A stretch of 64,000 bases of DNA from Treponema sp. (GCA_024693045.1 JAILLQ010000037.1:25673-89672), one strand, 5' to 3'; positions 10,228-19,893 are shown, numbered from the stretch's first letter. The notes: generated by a model not told the origin, from the letters alone. Program-made: numbers and translations.

Positions 10228-11538
10228 ATGAAGTCATCTTTTATAGAACGATTTGATTATATTTTACTATTGTGCGTTATAATTCTTTGTTCCCTTGGAA
10301 TTGCCTTTATTTATTCATCAGGTATCAATTCAGAAGGTGTATTAGTTACAAAAGAGTATATTAAGCAGATTGTTTGGACTGGAATTGGATTATCTTTTTT
10401 GTTTTTCTTTGCCTTATATGACTACAGAAAATATGAAAGGATTGGCTATTATTTTTACCTTTTAATGATACTAATTCTGATTTACACTAGAATTTTTGGT
10501 CGATATGTAAATGGAGCTCGAAGCTGGCTTGGTATAGGAGATTTCGGTGTTCAGCCTTCTGAATTCTGTAAAATATTTTTTACAATAGTTTTAGCAAAAT
10601 ATTTAGATGAATCTCTAAATGAAAATCAATTAAAACGCTTTATAACAGCTATAATGATTTTCATAGTTCCTTTCGGTTTGATTTTAATTCAGCCGGATTT
10701 GGGAACTGCAACCGTATATATTCCGATTTTCTTCGTAATGTGTTTCATTGCGGGTATTCCGATACGTTATATCATTTTTACGCTAGGAATTGGCCTTTCT
10801 ATGATTATTTTTACAATTCTTCCGGTTTGGAATGAATTTATTATGCACAATTCAATAATTTTCGTTAGTGCCTTTACTAATATGAAGTTAAAAATGATTC
10901 TTATACTTGCAACAGTATCAATCAGTTTAATTTCAATTATTGTACGACATTACTTTCATGGTTCTAAATATTATTATTGGATTTCATTTGTTTTTTCTAT
11001 AATCGCAATCGGTTTAGTTCTATCTACTGGTGCTTCAAAATTTCTAAAAGACTATCAGATTAAACGTTTGATTGTTTTTATGGATCCTTATGTTGACTAT
11101 CGAGGTTCTGGTTGGAACATTATTCAGTCAAAAATTGCAATTGGATCTGGAGGTCTATTTGGTCGCTCCTTCTTGCACGGAACTCAGAGTCACTACCGAT
11201 TTTTGCCACAGCAGTCTACAGACTTCATTTTCAGTATTTTATCTGAAGAAATTGGTTTTGTAGGCGGTGTTCTGGTATTTACTCTTTATTTTATAATCAT
11301 GTTTAGAATTCTATTTATTCTTAAAAATACTTCTAATAGATTCGGTTTGTATATTGCTGCAGGTTTTTTAGGAATGTTCATGATTCACTTTTTTATCAAT
11401 GTTGGTATGGTTATGGGTATTATGCCAATTACAGGTATTCCACTTTTATTCCTGTCTTATGGAGGCTCTTCATTATTGACAGCAATGACTGCAATCGGAA
11501 TATTGATGAGTATTAATGCACGAAAACTAGAATTTTAA
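10228..11538 (+). CDS. rodA: rod-shape SEDS glycosyltransferase RodA
   Basis: SEDS-family peptidoglycan polymerase, 436 aa with about ten membrane helices. Family signatures seen include GARSWLGIGDFGVQPSEFCK, IQPDLGTATVYIP, and near the C-terminus GIMPITGIPLLFLSYGGSSL. A longer open frame reaches back to 10093 inside mrdA, but the ATG at 10228 has AGGAG 8 nt upstream and gives the expected N-terminus, so this start is chosen. RodA rather than FtsW because it directly follows the PBP2 gene in the mre operon. Confidence 0.95.
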   Translation: MKSSFIERFDYILLLCVIILCSLGIAFIYSSGINSEGVLVTKEYIKQIVWTGIGLSFLFFFALYDYRKYERIGYYFYLLMILILIYTRIFGRYVNGARSWLGIGDFGVQPSEFCKIFFTIVLAKYLDESLNENQLKRFITAIMIFIVPFGLILIQPDLGTATVYIPIFFVMCFIAGIPIRYIIFTLGIGLSMIIFTILPVWNEFIMHNSIIFVSAFTNMKLKMILILATVSISLISIIVRHYFHGSKYYYWISFVFSIIAIGLVLSTGASKFLKDYQIKRLIVFMDPYVDYRGSGWNIIQSKIAIGSGGLFGRSFLHGTQSHYRFLPQQSTDFIFSILSEEIGFVGGVLVFTLYFIIMFRILFILKNTSNRFGLYIAAGFLGMFMIHFFINVGMVMGIMPITGIPLLFLSYGGSSLLTAMTAIGILMSINARKLEF

Positions 11539-11615
11539 TTTCCTATAGGCTAGTGAATTTAAAAAGGGGAAGTTTTTAACGAGTTCTTACTATTAGGTAG
11601 ACAGAATACATATTA

Positions 11616-11635
11616 TAAAAACCTAACTAGTTAGG
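11616..11635 (-). terminator. weak terminator at the end of the pseudouridine synthase operon
   Basis: A perfect 14-bp palindrome (CCTAACTAGTTAGG, 11622-11635) overlaps the stop codon of the minus-strand gene and is followed on that strand by five T. The hairpin is short, with a 5-bp stem around a CTAG loop, so efficiency is uncertain. It lies between convergent rodA and the synthase gene. Confidence 0.4.
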
Positions 11636-12350
11636 ATAGTGTATAAATTTCCCTTAAATTTTTAATTGGATTAGAAAACGAAAGCTCTGTAGCTTTAAAT
11701 TTTAATTCCTGGTCATTCTTATAAGACGCATTGTATAGTTTATCACCAAAAATTGGAAAGCCGGTCCACGCTAAATGACAGCGAACCTGATGTCTGTATC
11801 CTTGACTTATGGTGCATTTTGCTTGAAAGTTTTTGTTTATAATAATTTTTGTTGTATATATTTTTTTATTTCCAATTTTTTTTAATGCTGCCTTGCCACT
11901 TTTTTCAGTTACAGGTCTTACGGATTTGAAGCCTTGTCCGTAATTTCTAAAATATGATGATATTTGATTTTCTCTTCCAAGTAAAATTTCTTCTCTGGGC
12001 GGAAAAGCTTCTAATTTTATTGAATTATCTAAATCTTTTTCACATTGAGCCTGATAAGTTTTTAAAAAACGGCCTTCTTTTTGTTCAATTTGCATAAAAT
12101 CATAAAAGGACTGATTTGCTGCAACTAGTAAAAGCCCTTCTGTTTCCGTGTCTAACCTATGAAGGAGTCCATATTCAATGTCTTTTTTTCCGCTTACATT
12201 TTTTAATTGCGGAAAACTGCAAATAAGCTGATAAAGAGCATTATCAAAATCGGTACTGCTTAAGGGAGCTGAAGGAAGTCCTTTTGGCTTTGAAATTACA
12301 AAAAATGGCTTATCAGAAGAAGCTTCTTCAATTATTGTTATTTTTTGCAT
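11631..12350 (-). CDS. RluA-family RNA pseudouridine synthase, no S4 domain
   Basis: A 239-aa enzyme that isomerises uridine in rRNA or tRNA. The catalytic motif HRLDTETEGLLLVA, with the catalytic Asp, is near residue 68; the closing YRHQVRCHLAWTGFPIFGDKLY motif is near residue 197. There is no N-terminal S4 RNA-binding domain, unlike the synthase gene just upstream. The two genes overlap by 13 nt in the same operon. Which RNA position is modified cannot be told from sequence alone. Close paralogues in one operon are unusual but both look intact. Confidence 0.9.
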   Translation of the reverse strand: MQKITIIEEASSDKPFFVISKPKGLPSAPLSSTDFDNALYQLICSFPQLKNVSGKKDIEYGLLHRLDTETEGLLLVAANQSFYDFMQIEQKEGRFLKTYQAQCEKDLDNSIKLEAFPPREEILLGRENQISSYFRNYGQGFKSVRPVTEKSGKAALKKIGNKKIYTTKIIINKNFQAKCTISQGYRHQVRCHLAWTGFPIFGDKLYNASYKNDQELKFKATELSFSNPIKNLREIYTLS

Positions 12351-13330
12351 AGGGCTTTAACCTTGGGCATAACTTCCCTCTGATATTTATTTTTTAAAAT
12401 TCTAAGGGTTTCTATAAATCTTAAAGGAAGTGGAGCTCTAAATCTTCTGTATTTTTCAAAACCTGGAAGTTTAATTATCATCTGTCTTGAATGAAGCATC
12501 AATGTTGCATTCGGAAAAACAGGATCATTTCTTCCGTATATTGAATCACCTAGAATTGGACAACCTAAATAGCGCATATGAACACGAATTTGGTGGGTTC
12601 TTCCGGTTTTTATTCTAACTCTCATTATTGAATAAGGACCATAGCAGGCAATGCAATGATAAATTGTTCTTGCAAATTTTCCCTCTGTGGTAGCTGTTAC
12701 AGCCTTAAATCTTTTGCGATTTTTTATATCACGGACAATATTTGTTTTTACATCGCCACTTGAAGCTGGTGGTCGACCTGTACATATACAGATGTATTCT
12801 TTCTGGATCAAACGATCCTTAAATTGACGGCAAAGATATTCTTCCGACTCCCGGTTTCGAGCAGTTATAATAATACCAGAAGTGTCTTTGTCCAGGCGAT
12901 GAACTATTCCCGGTCGACGGTGTTTTAGGATTTCATTGTCAGACCCTTCTTTAAGCTGAGGAACGGCCTGCATACCCCAGTGGTAAAGAAGAGCATTTAC
13001 CAAAGTCCCCTGCCAGTTTCCTGCCGCAGGATGAGTTACCATGCCTTGTGGTTTGTTGACAACAGTTACATTATTGTCTTCGTACAAAATTTTTATTGGA
13101 ATATTTTGAGGTTCGATGTTATCTGGTATACAATCTTCCCATACAATATCGATTATATCTTTAGCCTTTACCTTTGTTGAAAACTTTGCATTTTTTCCAT
13201 TTACTAATAATTCCTGAGCCCCACTTTTTAATTTAGAACGATTCATTCCAGAAGGAAGAGATGCAATATATTGATCTAGGCGCACAGAGCCTTCAAAATC
13301 TTTTGGAACTATATAATTAATCGAACTCAT
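12338..13330 (-). CDS. RluD-type 23S rRNA pseudouridine synthase
   Basis: A 330-aa protein with an N-terminal S4 RNA-binding domain (residues about 15-75) and an RluA-type catalytic domain carrying HRLDKDTSGIIITARN (near residue 143) and the RTHQIRVHMRYLGCPILGD motif (near 243). The architecture is that of RluD/RluC, which modify helix 69 or nearby 23S rRNA sites. The start ATG overlaps the stop of the upstream small gene by 4 nt. Confidence is high for family, lower for target. Confidence 0.92.
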   Translation of the reverse strand: MSSINYIVPKDFEGSVRLDQYIASLPSGMNRSKLKSGAQELLVNGKNAKFSTKVKAKDIIDIVWEDCIPDNIEPQNIPIKILYEDNNVTVVNKPQGMVTHPAAGNWQGTLVNALLYHWGMQAVPQLKEGSDNEILKHRRPGIVHRLDKDTSGIIITARNRESEEYLCRQFKDRLIQKEYICICTGRPPASSGDVKTNIVRDIKNRKRFKAVTATTEGKFARTIYHCIACYGPYSIMRVRIKTGRTHQIRVHMRYLGCPILGDSIYGRNDPVFPNATLMLHSRQMIIKLPGFEKYRRFRAPLPLRFIETLRILKNKYQREVMPKVKALCKK

Positions 13331-13893
13331 TTCTTACCTGCCGGAATAACTTCTTCGTCATTTGGAATATCAACAGTGGAATTATATATAGTTTCGTCAT
13401 TTTTTTCATTTGTAATCGGAATTTTTACAGCTTCAGGATCTTCTTTTATTGGATTAATCTTGATTGGACCGTTTTGTTTTATCTTTTTTTTGCGGAATGC
13501 AGAATTTCTTTTTGCTGCGTGTACAATGAAGTCTGTGAGCCCAATACCAGTGCTAATGGCAAGAGAAGTTATTATAATTGCCATCTGTTCATCTGTAGTA
13601 TAAGCGTTTGAATCAGATGAGTTAGCAAATGGATTTACAAAATAATTAGAATCAAAGCCATGCATCGCATAAGAAGCAAATGAATAACCCAGGGAAATAT
13701 TAAAAGTAACAAAAGGCATTGCACCAAGAGTAATTATTTCAGCTCGTCTTAAATCATGCATCCAGCCAGGAAATTCTTCGGCCTTATAGGGTTCTGCAGT
13801 ATTTTTAGTTGAAGACTCTGCAAATAAAGACCCTCCGCTGGAAAAAATAAGAGAAACTAGTATAAATGATGCAAATACCTTTTTAAACTTCAT
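13327..13893 (-). CDS. small exported protein of unknown function
   Basis: A 188-aa protein with an N-terminal signal peptide (residues 1-25, ending near GSLFAES). It has two further hydrophobic stretches (about 52-78 and 103-125) and a charged, Lys/Pro-rich C-terminal third. I do not recognise the family. It is translationally coupled to the RluD gene (4-nt overlap) and starts 2 nt after the PLP-protein gene, so it belongs to the same operon. It is likely a periplasmic or inner-membrane protein. Confidence 0.75.
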   Translation of the reverse strand: MKFKKVFASFILVSLIFSSGGSLFAESSTKNTAEPYKAEEFPGWMHDLRRAEIITLGAMPFVTFNISLGYSFASYAMHGFDSNYFVNPFANSSDSNAYTTDEQMAIIITSLAISTGIGLTDFIVHAAKRNSAFRKKKIKQNGPIKINPIKEDPEAVKIPITNEKNDETIYNSTVDIPNDEEVIPAGKK

Positions 13894-13895
13894 GC

Positions 13896-14612
13896 TTATT
13901 TATCTTTATTATAATTTCTTTCTCCAAAAATTGCCGTTCCGACTCTCACTTGAGTTGATCCTTCTTTAATTGCAATCGGGAAATCTCCGCTCATTCCCAT
14001 AGACAATTCTGATAGCTCTAGTTCAGGATAAACTTCTTTAGCTTTCTTAGAAAGTTTTATCAATCTACGGAAAGATGCCTGAATCTTTTCTTTGTCGTCC
14101 GTAAAGGGAGCCATAGTCATAAACCCCTTAGGAATTATGTGAGGAGTCTTTCCTTTTGAACAGAAATCAATTGCTTTAAGAAGCTCTTCTTCGGATGCAA
14201 AACCGGATTTTGAATCTTCTCCGGTTAATAATTCAAAATATACCTGAACTTCTTTTTGCATAGCAGCAGCGTGTTTTTCAATTTCTTCAAGCAATTCTAT
14301 TCTATCGATTGATTCAATTACACTAGCAATCTCAATGGCTTTTTTTACTTTATTTCTTTGTAATTGACCAATTATATGAACTTCCAAGTCGGGATAAGTT
14401 TTTTTCAAGTTTGAAAATTTTGAGTATGCTTCCTGAACCCTGTTTTCGCCAAAGGCTTTTTGACCGGCCTTTATAGCTTCCTCAATTTCTTCTTCAGAAT
14501 GAAATTTACTTACTGCAAGTAGTTTTACACTACCCGCCTTTCGCCCACAGGCTTTTACCTCTGCTTCAATTTCTTCTTTTATTTTATTTAGGTTTTCTCG
14601 TACTTCACTCAT
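13896..14612 (-). CDS. YggS/PLPBP-family pyridoxal phosphate homeostasis protein
   Basis: A 238-aa single-domain protein with the alanine racemase N-terminal TIM-barrel fold. The PLP lysine lies in LLAVSKFHS (near residue 36), and the FGENRVQEA and LSMGMSGDFPIAI segments, which bind cofactor phosphate, are intact. Family members buffer PLP and have no known enzymatic turnover. Located between rsmA and a small exported gene with gaps of 3 and 2 nt. Confidence 0.95.
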   Translation of the reverse strand: MSEVRENLNKIKEEIEAEVKACGRKAGSVKLLAVSKFHSEEEIEEAIKAGQKAFGENRVQEAYSKFSNLKKTYPDLEVHIIGQLQRNKVKKAIEIASVIESIDRIELLEEIEKHAAAMQKEVQVYFELLTGEDSKSGFASEEELLKAIDFCSKGKTPHIIPKGFMTMAPFTDDKEKIQASFRRLIKLSKKAKEVYPELELSELSMGMSGDFPIAIKEGSTQVRVGTAIFGERNYNKDK

Positions 14613-14615
14613 AAT

Positions 14616-15488
14616 TTACTTTATTATATCAGTTAGAATGTCTGACAACAATAGAATCTTTTCAACTGGTAATACTTCTGCTCTTAAAGAAAAGTCAATG
14701 CCTGCTTCTTTTAAAGCATTTTCGGCCACTTCACCGTTACATAAATAATTAGTTAAATTGTTTCTAACATTTTTTCTTCTTGAAGAAAATAAAGCTCTCT
14801 GAACTTTTACAAAGAGCTGTGGATTTTTACATTCTGGAAAAGCTGCCTTTTTTGTCATAGCAAAGGCTTTTGAATCTACATTTGGACGCGGCCAAAAGCA
14901 GGAACCTGAAAGTTCCATTAAGGGAGTTAAATCATAGGCCCACTGACAGAGCAAACTGAAAGATGAATAATCATCACTTCCGCATTTTGCACAAGCCCTA
15001 AGAGCTACTTCCTTTTGAACTGTAAAAAGGGCTCTTTCAAAACGAACTCCTTTTTCAATTGTATCTGCAATTAATGTAGCAGCAATATTATAAGGAAGAT
15101 TTCCAAAAAATCTGTCTGGTATTCCATTTTCGTCGACTGCTTTTTTCCAATTTTTTAAAACATCGCCTTCGATAATTCGAAAATTCCCCTTTTCTTCATA
15201 ATCTGCAAAAAATCCATGTAAAAAATTAATAAATCCTCTATCAATCTCAAAAACTGTTAAATTTGCACCTCTTTTTAAAATTTCAGAAGTCATCGCTCCA
15301 AGTCCAGGACCTACTTCCCAAACACTTGTTCCCGGACCAATATCGAGTTCATCTATCAGTTTAATTCTTGCCTTTTCATTTATTAAAAAATTCTGGCCAA
15401 ACTTTTTTTGCATTGCCATGGAACTTTTTTCCATAAAATCTTTTAAAGCTGAAGGTGAATTGTAATCAGGGTGTTCAATTTTCTGCAT
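14616..15488 (-). CDS. rsmA: 16S rRNA (adenine1518/1519-N6)-dimethyltransferase RsmA/KsgA
   Basis: Dimethylates two adenines in the 3' hairpin of 16S rRNA using SAM. 290 aa, normal for the family. KKFGQNFL (residues about 28-35) is the conserved N-terminus of the domain; SAM motif I is VWEVGPGLGAMTSEIL (about 56-71); the catalytic NLPYNIAATLI is near residue 130. A 20-30 residue N-terminal extension precedes the usual start; a second Met near residue 24 would also give a good protein, so the exact start is uncertain. Confidence 0.95.
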   Translation of the reverse strand: MQKIEHPDYNSPSALKDFMEKSSMAMQKKFGQNFLINEKARIKLIDELDIGPGTSVWEVGPGLGAMTSEILKRGANLTVFEIDRGFINFLHGFFADYEEKGNFRIIEGDVLKNWKKAVDENGIPDRFFGNLPYNIAATLIADTIEKGVRFERALFTVQKEVALRACAKCGSDDYSSFSLLCQWAYDLTPLMELSGSCFWPRPNVDSKAFAMTKKAAFPECKNPQLFVKVQRALFSSRRKNVRNNLTNYLCNGEVAENALKEAGIDFSLRAEVLPVEKILLLSDILTDIIK

Positions 15489-15506
15489 TTATAACTCCTG
15501 TCTAAT

Positions 15507-16763
15507 TTAATTAGCATTACCAATACATGGAAATGCTGCAAAAAAGAAGACGAATTCTTTAATTACATTATACTGAATATTCAATAAAAATGAAGAGAAT
15601 GGAACTAAAAGTGGAAAAATCAAGCAAATAATTATACACAAAAGCCCTGAATAAATAAAAATCGTAATCAAAGGAGAGATAAAAACCGTAGAAATAATTC
15701 CAATTGGTGAAAGCATATTAAAAAACTTAATTGTCAAAGGTGCAGTAAAAAACTGAGCGCCCGTACTGGCTCCCAAAGAAGCAGAAATACTGGTAGGAAA
15801 AAGAGAAATATTTACAAGAGACCAGAATTCTCCAAATATCAATATTCCTGCCAGAGCCCCATAACTCAACATAAAAGATAGAGTATAAATATCTGCACCT
15901 CTTAATGAAACATGAATCAAAAAAGATAAACTTAAAACTGAAAGCATTTTTATCTGGTTTATTTTTAGCAAGGACATAAAAAGGATAAGTAATGAACAAA
16001 GCATAGCCCTAAAAAGTGATGGAGAAAGTCCTGCAAACCAAACAAATGCAAGGATGGCAAATATTTGAAAGGAAAGAGCTAATTTTTGTCCTAAAAACTT
16101 ATTGCTTTTTTTAAACAAACCTGAAAACAAAGAAAGATGCATTCCTGAAAGAGCAAGTACATGAGAAAGTCCGCTTTTTCTAAAGGCGTCGGAAAGATTT
16201 TTTTCCGTATAATCTCGAATACCGGACAATAAAGCCAAAAGCAAGCCTCCTGCCCTGTCCCAGGAAAACATAAGTCTTCTAAAATTTATCCGGCTCAAAG
16301 CTCTTACTTTTTTGATTTTTCCTAAAAAACTTAAATCATGACTTTCTAGGCTCTCTACACTTTTGGCAAAAAAAATGTCGGAAGTGTATTTTCCCCTGAG
16401 CAGAAGTCTTTGCCCTGCTTCACATAAAAATGAATTATTTTTAGCTCGGGAATAAAGTTTCCCTGGAAGGTATGCTTCTGCAAATTCAGATGGAAAATAA
16501 ACCAAAAGCTCTCCTTTTGAATCTGAAGTAAAACCGTTTTTATTTTTTACCCTATTTATTTTTACTCTAGCCTTGTAATTATTTCCATCTTGAGATGCCG
16601 ACAAATTCGAACTGATATAACCTTCGACTTCAACAATATTTTCATTGTTTAAAAGTGAATAAAAGTTCTTAAAATTCCTAACCTTATCTGGAAAGGAATA
16701 TAAGAATACTGCCGAGATTATTGCTGAAAGAATTAAAGGGTTTATTTTTAGTTTTTCTACCAT
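15507..16763 (-). CDS. short ComEC/Rec2-type competence channel protein, no beta-lactamase domain
   Basis: A 418-aa membrane protein. Residues about 10-140 match the DUF4131 OB-like domain and residues about 155-400 the Competence domain with multiple helices; the diagnostic HVLALSGMHLSLFSG motif is near residue 207. ComEC moves single-stranded DNA through the inner membrane in natural transformation. The usual C-terminal metallo-beta-lactamase-like nuclease domain is absent, and the protein is a little over half the usual ComEC length. No separate beta-lactamase gene is adjacent. The start overlaps the upstream gene by 7 nt. Confidence 0.85.
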   Translation of the reverse strand: MVEKLKINPLILSAIISAVFLYSFPDKVRNFKNFYSLLNNENIVEVEGYISSNLSASQDGNNYKARVKINRVKNKNGFTSDSKGELLVYFPSEFAEAYLPGKLYSRAKNNSFLCEAGQRLLLRGKYTSDIFFAKSVESLESHDLSFLGKIKKVRALSRINFRRLMFSWDRAGGLLLALLSGIRDYTEKNLSDAFRKSGLSHVLALSGMHLSLFSGLFKKSNKFLGQKLALSFQIFAILAFVWFAGLSPSLFRAMLCSLLILFMSLLKINQIKMLSVLSLSFLIHVSLRGADIYTLSFMLSYGALAGILIFGEFWSLVNISLFPTSISASLGASTGAQFFTAPLTIKFFNMLSPIGIISTVFISPLITIFIYSGLLCIIICLIFPLLVPFSSFLLNIQYNVIKEFVFFFAAFPCIGNAN

Positions 16764-17929
16764 TTCAGTTTTGCCAGAGCATCTCTTGCTGCGGCAATAA
16801 CTGTATTTGAATATTCGTAATATGTAACTCCAAGAAGAGCGTCAAAAGCATTTTTATCACCTACAGAACCTAATGCAGAAATAAGGGAAAGAACAACATT
16901 TTCCGCAGGTGTATAAGATTTATCTTCCATTAGCTGATTAAGGGAAACCAGATAAGAAGAAAGTGGCTGTATAGAAGCTATTGGGGAAACAATAGGAATT
17001 GAAGTGATTATTGAACAAAAGTCGTCTTCTTTAATCACACCATTTTTGTATTCTCTAGCAGCCTGCTCAAAGTACTTAACAGCTGTATTAGAAGCACGTG
17101 TCCACTGGAGGTTTTTTAAAAGAGCCAGAGCTTCCTGTTGCAGTACTGGTAAATCCTCACCTGCAGAAGATGAGTTATCTATAATATAAATACTGCGTAA
17201 AAGGACATTTTCTGCAATTTCTGCAGAAAAATTTTTTGAATTTTCATCATTTTTTGCAATTAAATCGAAAATAGTTCTTAGTTCAAGAGGATTTCCTTTG
17301 CTTATCAATTCAAGGGTAAGATTCTGATTATCACTCAAAAGCATTTTAAAAGATTTTTCCAGATCACCTCTTAAAAGTTCCCAATCCTTTTTTGGAATAG
17401 CTTCAAAAAGAATTCCAAAGGAATCTGCATCTCCTATGTTTCCTATAGTCTGTATTATTGTTTTTACCAAAGCCATGTCATAGGAAGCTGGATTTTCAGT
17501 TTTAATAAAATCATTTAAGGTTGAGGTAAAGGCACTTCCGTTTAAAGAACAACTTGAGATTTTATTTAAAACAGTTATCTTTACAGTGTTGTCATCGAAT
17601 ATTTTATAGACTTGAAGAAATTTTTCAGAAAGCAATTTTTTTTCTGAATCAGGAGCTTCTTCTATATAAGACTGAGGAATAGCAATTATACCTGCAACAG
17701 CAAGAGCAGAAAGCTCTCTGTCATCCCCCATGATGTCTTTGTAATTTATTGAAAATTCTACAGCTGCCTTGGAAAGATCTACAACTTCTGCTTCAGAGGC
17801 TTCTTTTACGCTCGTTGTTTTATCTTTTAAGTTTCCGCCAACAAATCTTTTTTGGTTATTACTTCCTTCAGCCCAAAGAATAAGAGAAGTAAAAGAGAGC
17901 AAGAAAATATTCAATAAAAGTTTTTTCAT
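16757..17929 (-). CDS. exported HEAT-like helical repeat protein
   Basis: A 390-aa protein with a signal peptide (about residues 1-20, ending LILWAEG). The rest is helical with repeats such as VLSLISALGSVGDKNAFDAL and VKTIIQTIGNIGDADSFGIL, the latter spanning the pattern of HEAT/PBS-type scaffolds. No catalytic motif is visible. It overlaps the PilZ gene by 4 nt and comEC by 7 nt. Probably a periplasmic scaffold; function unknown. Confidence 0.8.
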   Translation of the reverse strand: MKKLLLNIFLLSFTSLILWAEGSNNQKRFVGGNLKDKTTSVKEASEAEVVDLSKAAVEFSINYKDIMGDDRELSALAVAGIIAIPQSYIEEAPDSEKKLLSEKFLQVYKIFDDNTVKITVLNKISSCSLNGSAFTSTLNDFIKTENPASYDMALVKTIIQTIGNIGDADSFGILFEAIPKKDWELLRGDLEKSFKMLLSDNQNLTLELISKGNPLELRTIFDLIAKNDENSKNFSAEIAENVLLRSIYIIDNSSSAGEDLPVLQQEALALLKNLQWTRASNTAVKYFEQAAREYKNGVIKEDDFCSIITSIPIVSPIASIQPLSSYLVSLNQLMEDKSYTPAENVVLSLISALGSVGDKNAFDALLGVTYYEYSNTVIAAARDALAKLKW

Positions 17930-19170
17930 ATTTTGACCTCATTATTAATTTCGGGAAGTTCAGAAACCTTTAACTCTTCAATCTCCTTAAGATCTTCTGG
18001 ACTCATTTCTTCAGCTTTAGCTTCTTTTTCAATAAAAAGATCATCAGTATCACTTATTTTTCCATCAAGTCTTTCTGCAGGAGAAAGGTTTTCTTCTGAT
18101 TTATCAGTCTTATTTTCTGTAGTATCAGTTTTCTCTTCGTCAGTATCAGTTAAAGACAAAGCTTCGTAAATTTCCTTTTCCTTTTCTGGAAGAATGTTGA
18201 AAACATAACTTAAAACTATATTTTTCATTACAGGTTCAATGTGTACACACTCAAAATGAAGCCTGGACTGTTTCAATTCTGCATTATACTCAACTGTTCT
18301 CACAATACCGAACATTACAACAAGCCTTGAATCAAGTTGAAATTGAAGTCTAATCTGAATATTTGCCAGCCCTTTTCCACCGATTCTAATCATAGCTCCG
18401 TTTTCAGAAATATCTTCCAAAAGACATTTCAACCCAGGCTGGCTGCTGATTTCATTATAGTTTACAACCTTTTCCTTCAAGATATAAAGATTCGCTAAAA
18501 TGTGACATTTTGCACGAATAGCATTTCTTTTTTGCGTTCGAACAAGATTATTAGATTGCTCAAGATTGATGCAGGCTTTTCCAAGGAATACACCTTCTCC
18601 CACAACTTTTGTATCGAAAACGTATCGAGCGTCACCTACTCTCCACAGATAAACGCTAACTGATTCCCCTATCCACTTTTTGCCTTCAATGGTAATTTGA
18701 CCTTTCTGAGTTGGAACCCTAATGGTCATAAGTTTACCATTGTTCATAATTTCCGAAGAAAATACACCCTTGCCAGGTAAAATTATTCTAAGTTTTTGAT
18801 GATCAGATAAAGAGCGACTTGATTCCAATCCTCTTTTTTTATCAGCATTTTTTTCAATTTTATTTCTGAATTCGTAAAGTTTTGAAAGCATGTGCTGAGT
18901 TTTCGAATTATTAATTTCACCTTCGTTTTCAGCCTTAGTTTTAATATGGGAAATACACCTGGAAAGAGATGGCAATGAATAATAAAGAGAAATTGGCTCT
19001 TCAAGTCCGCAAGCCTGGCTTACATTCCAGAGCAAATTAATTTCGTTTCCGCTAAAACCTTCATCAGTTCCCCGGAAGAAAAAGTCAATTCTGACTTTAT
19101 AGAGAGAATAAATTTTTCCTGCAGCAAGAATTACAAGAGCTGCAATAATTAAAATTACGATTAAACTCAT
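17926..19170 (-). CDS. membrane-anchored PilZ-domain (cyclic-di-GMP) protein
   Basis: A 414-aa protein with an N-terminal membrane helix (residues about 2-22), a YcgR-like middle domain, and a PilZ domain whose c-di-GMP signature is complete: RTQKRNAIR (RxxxR) near residue 212 and DISENGAMIRIGG (D/NxSxxG) near residue 250. The C-terminal 80 residues are acidic and disordered. It opens the long minus-strand operon. Treponemes use PilZ proteins to adjust motility and virulence; the target here is unknown. Confidence 0.9.
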   Translation of the reverse strand: MSLIVILIIAALVILAAGKIYSLYKVRIDFFFRGTDEGFSGNEINLLWNVSQACGLEEPISLYYSLPSLSRCISHIKTKAENEGEINNSKTQHMLSKLYEFRNKIEKNADKKRGLESSRSLSDHQKLRIILPGKGVFSSEIMNNGKLMTIRVPTQKGQITIEGKKWIGESVSVYLWRVGDARYVFDTKVVGEGVFLGKACINLEQSNNLVRTQKRNAIRAKCHILANLYILKEKVVNYNEISSQPGLKCLLEDISENGAMIRIGGKGLANIQIRLQFQLDSRLVVMFGIVRTVEYNAELKQSRLHFECVHIEPVMKNIVLSYVFNILPEKEKEIYEALSLTDTDEEKTDTTENKTDKSEENLSPAERLDGKISDTDDLFIEKEAKAEEMSPEDLKEIEELKVSELPEINNEVKI

Positions 19171-19174
19171 TTTC

Positions 19175-19203
19175 TATACAATTTATTTATACCTTATTAT
19201 AAT
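19175..19203 (+). promoter_or_regulatory. promoter of the CPBP protease gene
   Basis: TATACA (19175-19180), a 17-nt spacer, then a perfect TATAAT (19198-19203). The start codon is only 12 nt after the -10 box, so the 5' leader would be about 5 nt and lacks a ribosome site. Confidence 0.6.
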
Positions 19204-19215
19204 AGCATATAGATT

Positions 19216-19893
19216 ATGAAAAAACATTATTTTTTCTTCGAAATTACCCTTAATTTATTAATTTTTTTTCTCTGGATTCTTCCAAATGTATTTTCAAGTC
19301 CTTCTAATTTAACAGCCTTTTCAAAATGGTCTTTTCCGCTGAATAACTTAATATTTCTGATTTTGGCATTTTTAATCTCTTTTGTAGAAATAAAAAATAA
19401 TGAAGATAGTTTTAAGAATTTATTTAAAATAAATAAACTTCCCGGTAAAATCCTAACTACATTGGTTTCTTTACTCTTACTTTTTCTAATAGAAACTGGA
19501 CTGCAGTTTATTGCTGTCAAAGTTCAATATCAGAGACCGGAAGCTAAGGTCAAAATCCCTGAAGATATGCTTGAATTTTGCTTTTGCAGCCTGACTTTTT
19601 TCTTTGCTGCTTTTTTTGAAGAATTGATTTTCAGATTTTATGAACCATATTCCCTTGGAAAAATTTCACTTCTTTTACCGAAAAATAATCAGAAAAAATG
19701 GATTTCTGAACTTGTAACTGCCCTTTTATTTTCTGTGTGTCATTTCTACCTTGGAATCTTTGCAACAATAAATGCCTTTGCAGCCCATTTTGTTTTAAGA
19801 TACTGCTTTAAAAAGACAAGTTCTATAATTTTTCCACTTGCAGCACATTTCTTTTATAATTTGTTGAGTTTGTATATTTTTATGACTTTATAA
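19216..19893 (+). CDS. CPBP-family intramembrane metalloprotease (CAAX/Abi type)
   Basis: A 225-aa protein with about six to seven membrane helices. The glutamate pair motif FFEELIFRFY (about residue 136), HFYLG (about 177) and the C-terminal AAHFFYNLLSLY (about 212) provide the Glu and His residues expected for zinc coordination in the CPBP family. Members process prenylated proteins, bacteriocins or membrane substrates; the substrate here is unknown. Convergent with the DUF4340-like gene, overlapping it by 6 nt at the 3' ends. Confidence 0.85.
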   Translation: MKKHYFFFEITLNLLIFFLWILPNVFSSPSNLTAFSKWSFPLNNLIFLILAFLISFVEIKNNEDSFKNLFKINKLPGKILTTLVSLLLLFLIETGLQFIAVKVQYQRPEAKVKIPEDMLEFCFCSLTFFFAAFFEELIFRFYEPYSLGKISLLLPKNNQKKWISELVTALLFSVCHFYLGIFATINAFAAHFVLRYCFKKTSSIIFPLAAHFFYNLLSLYIFMTL

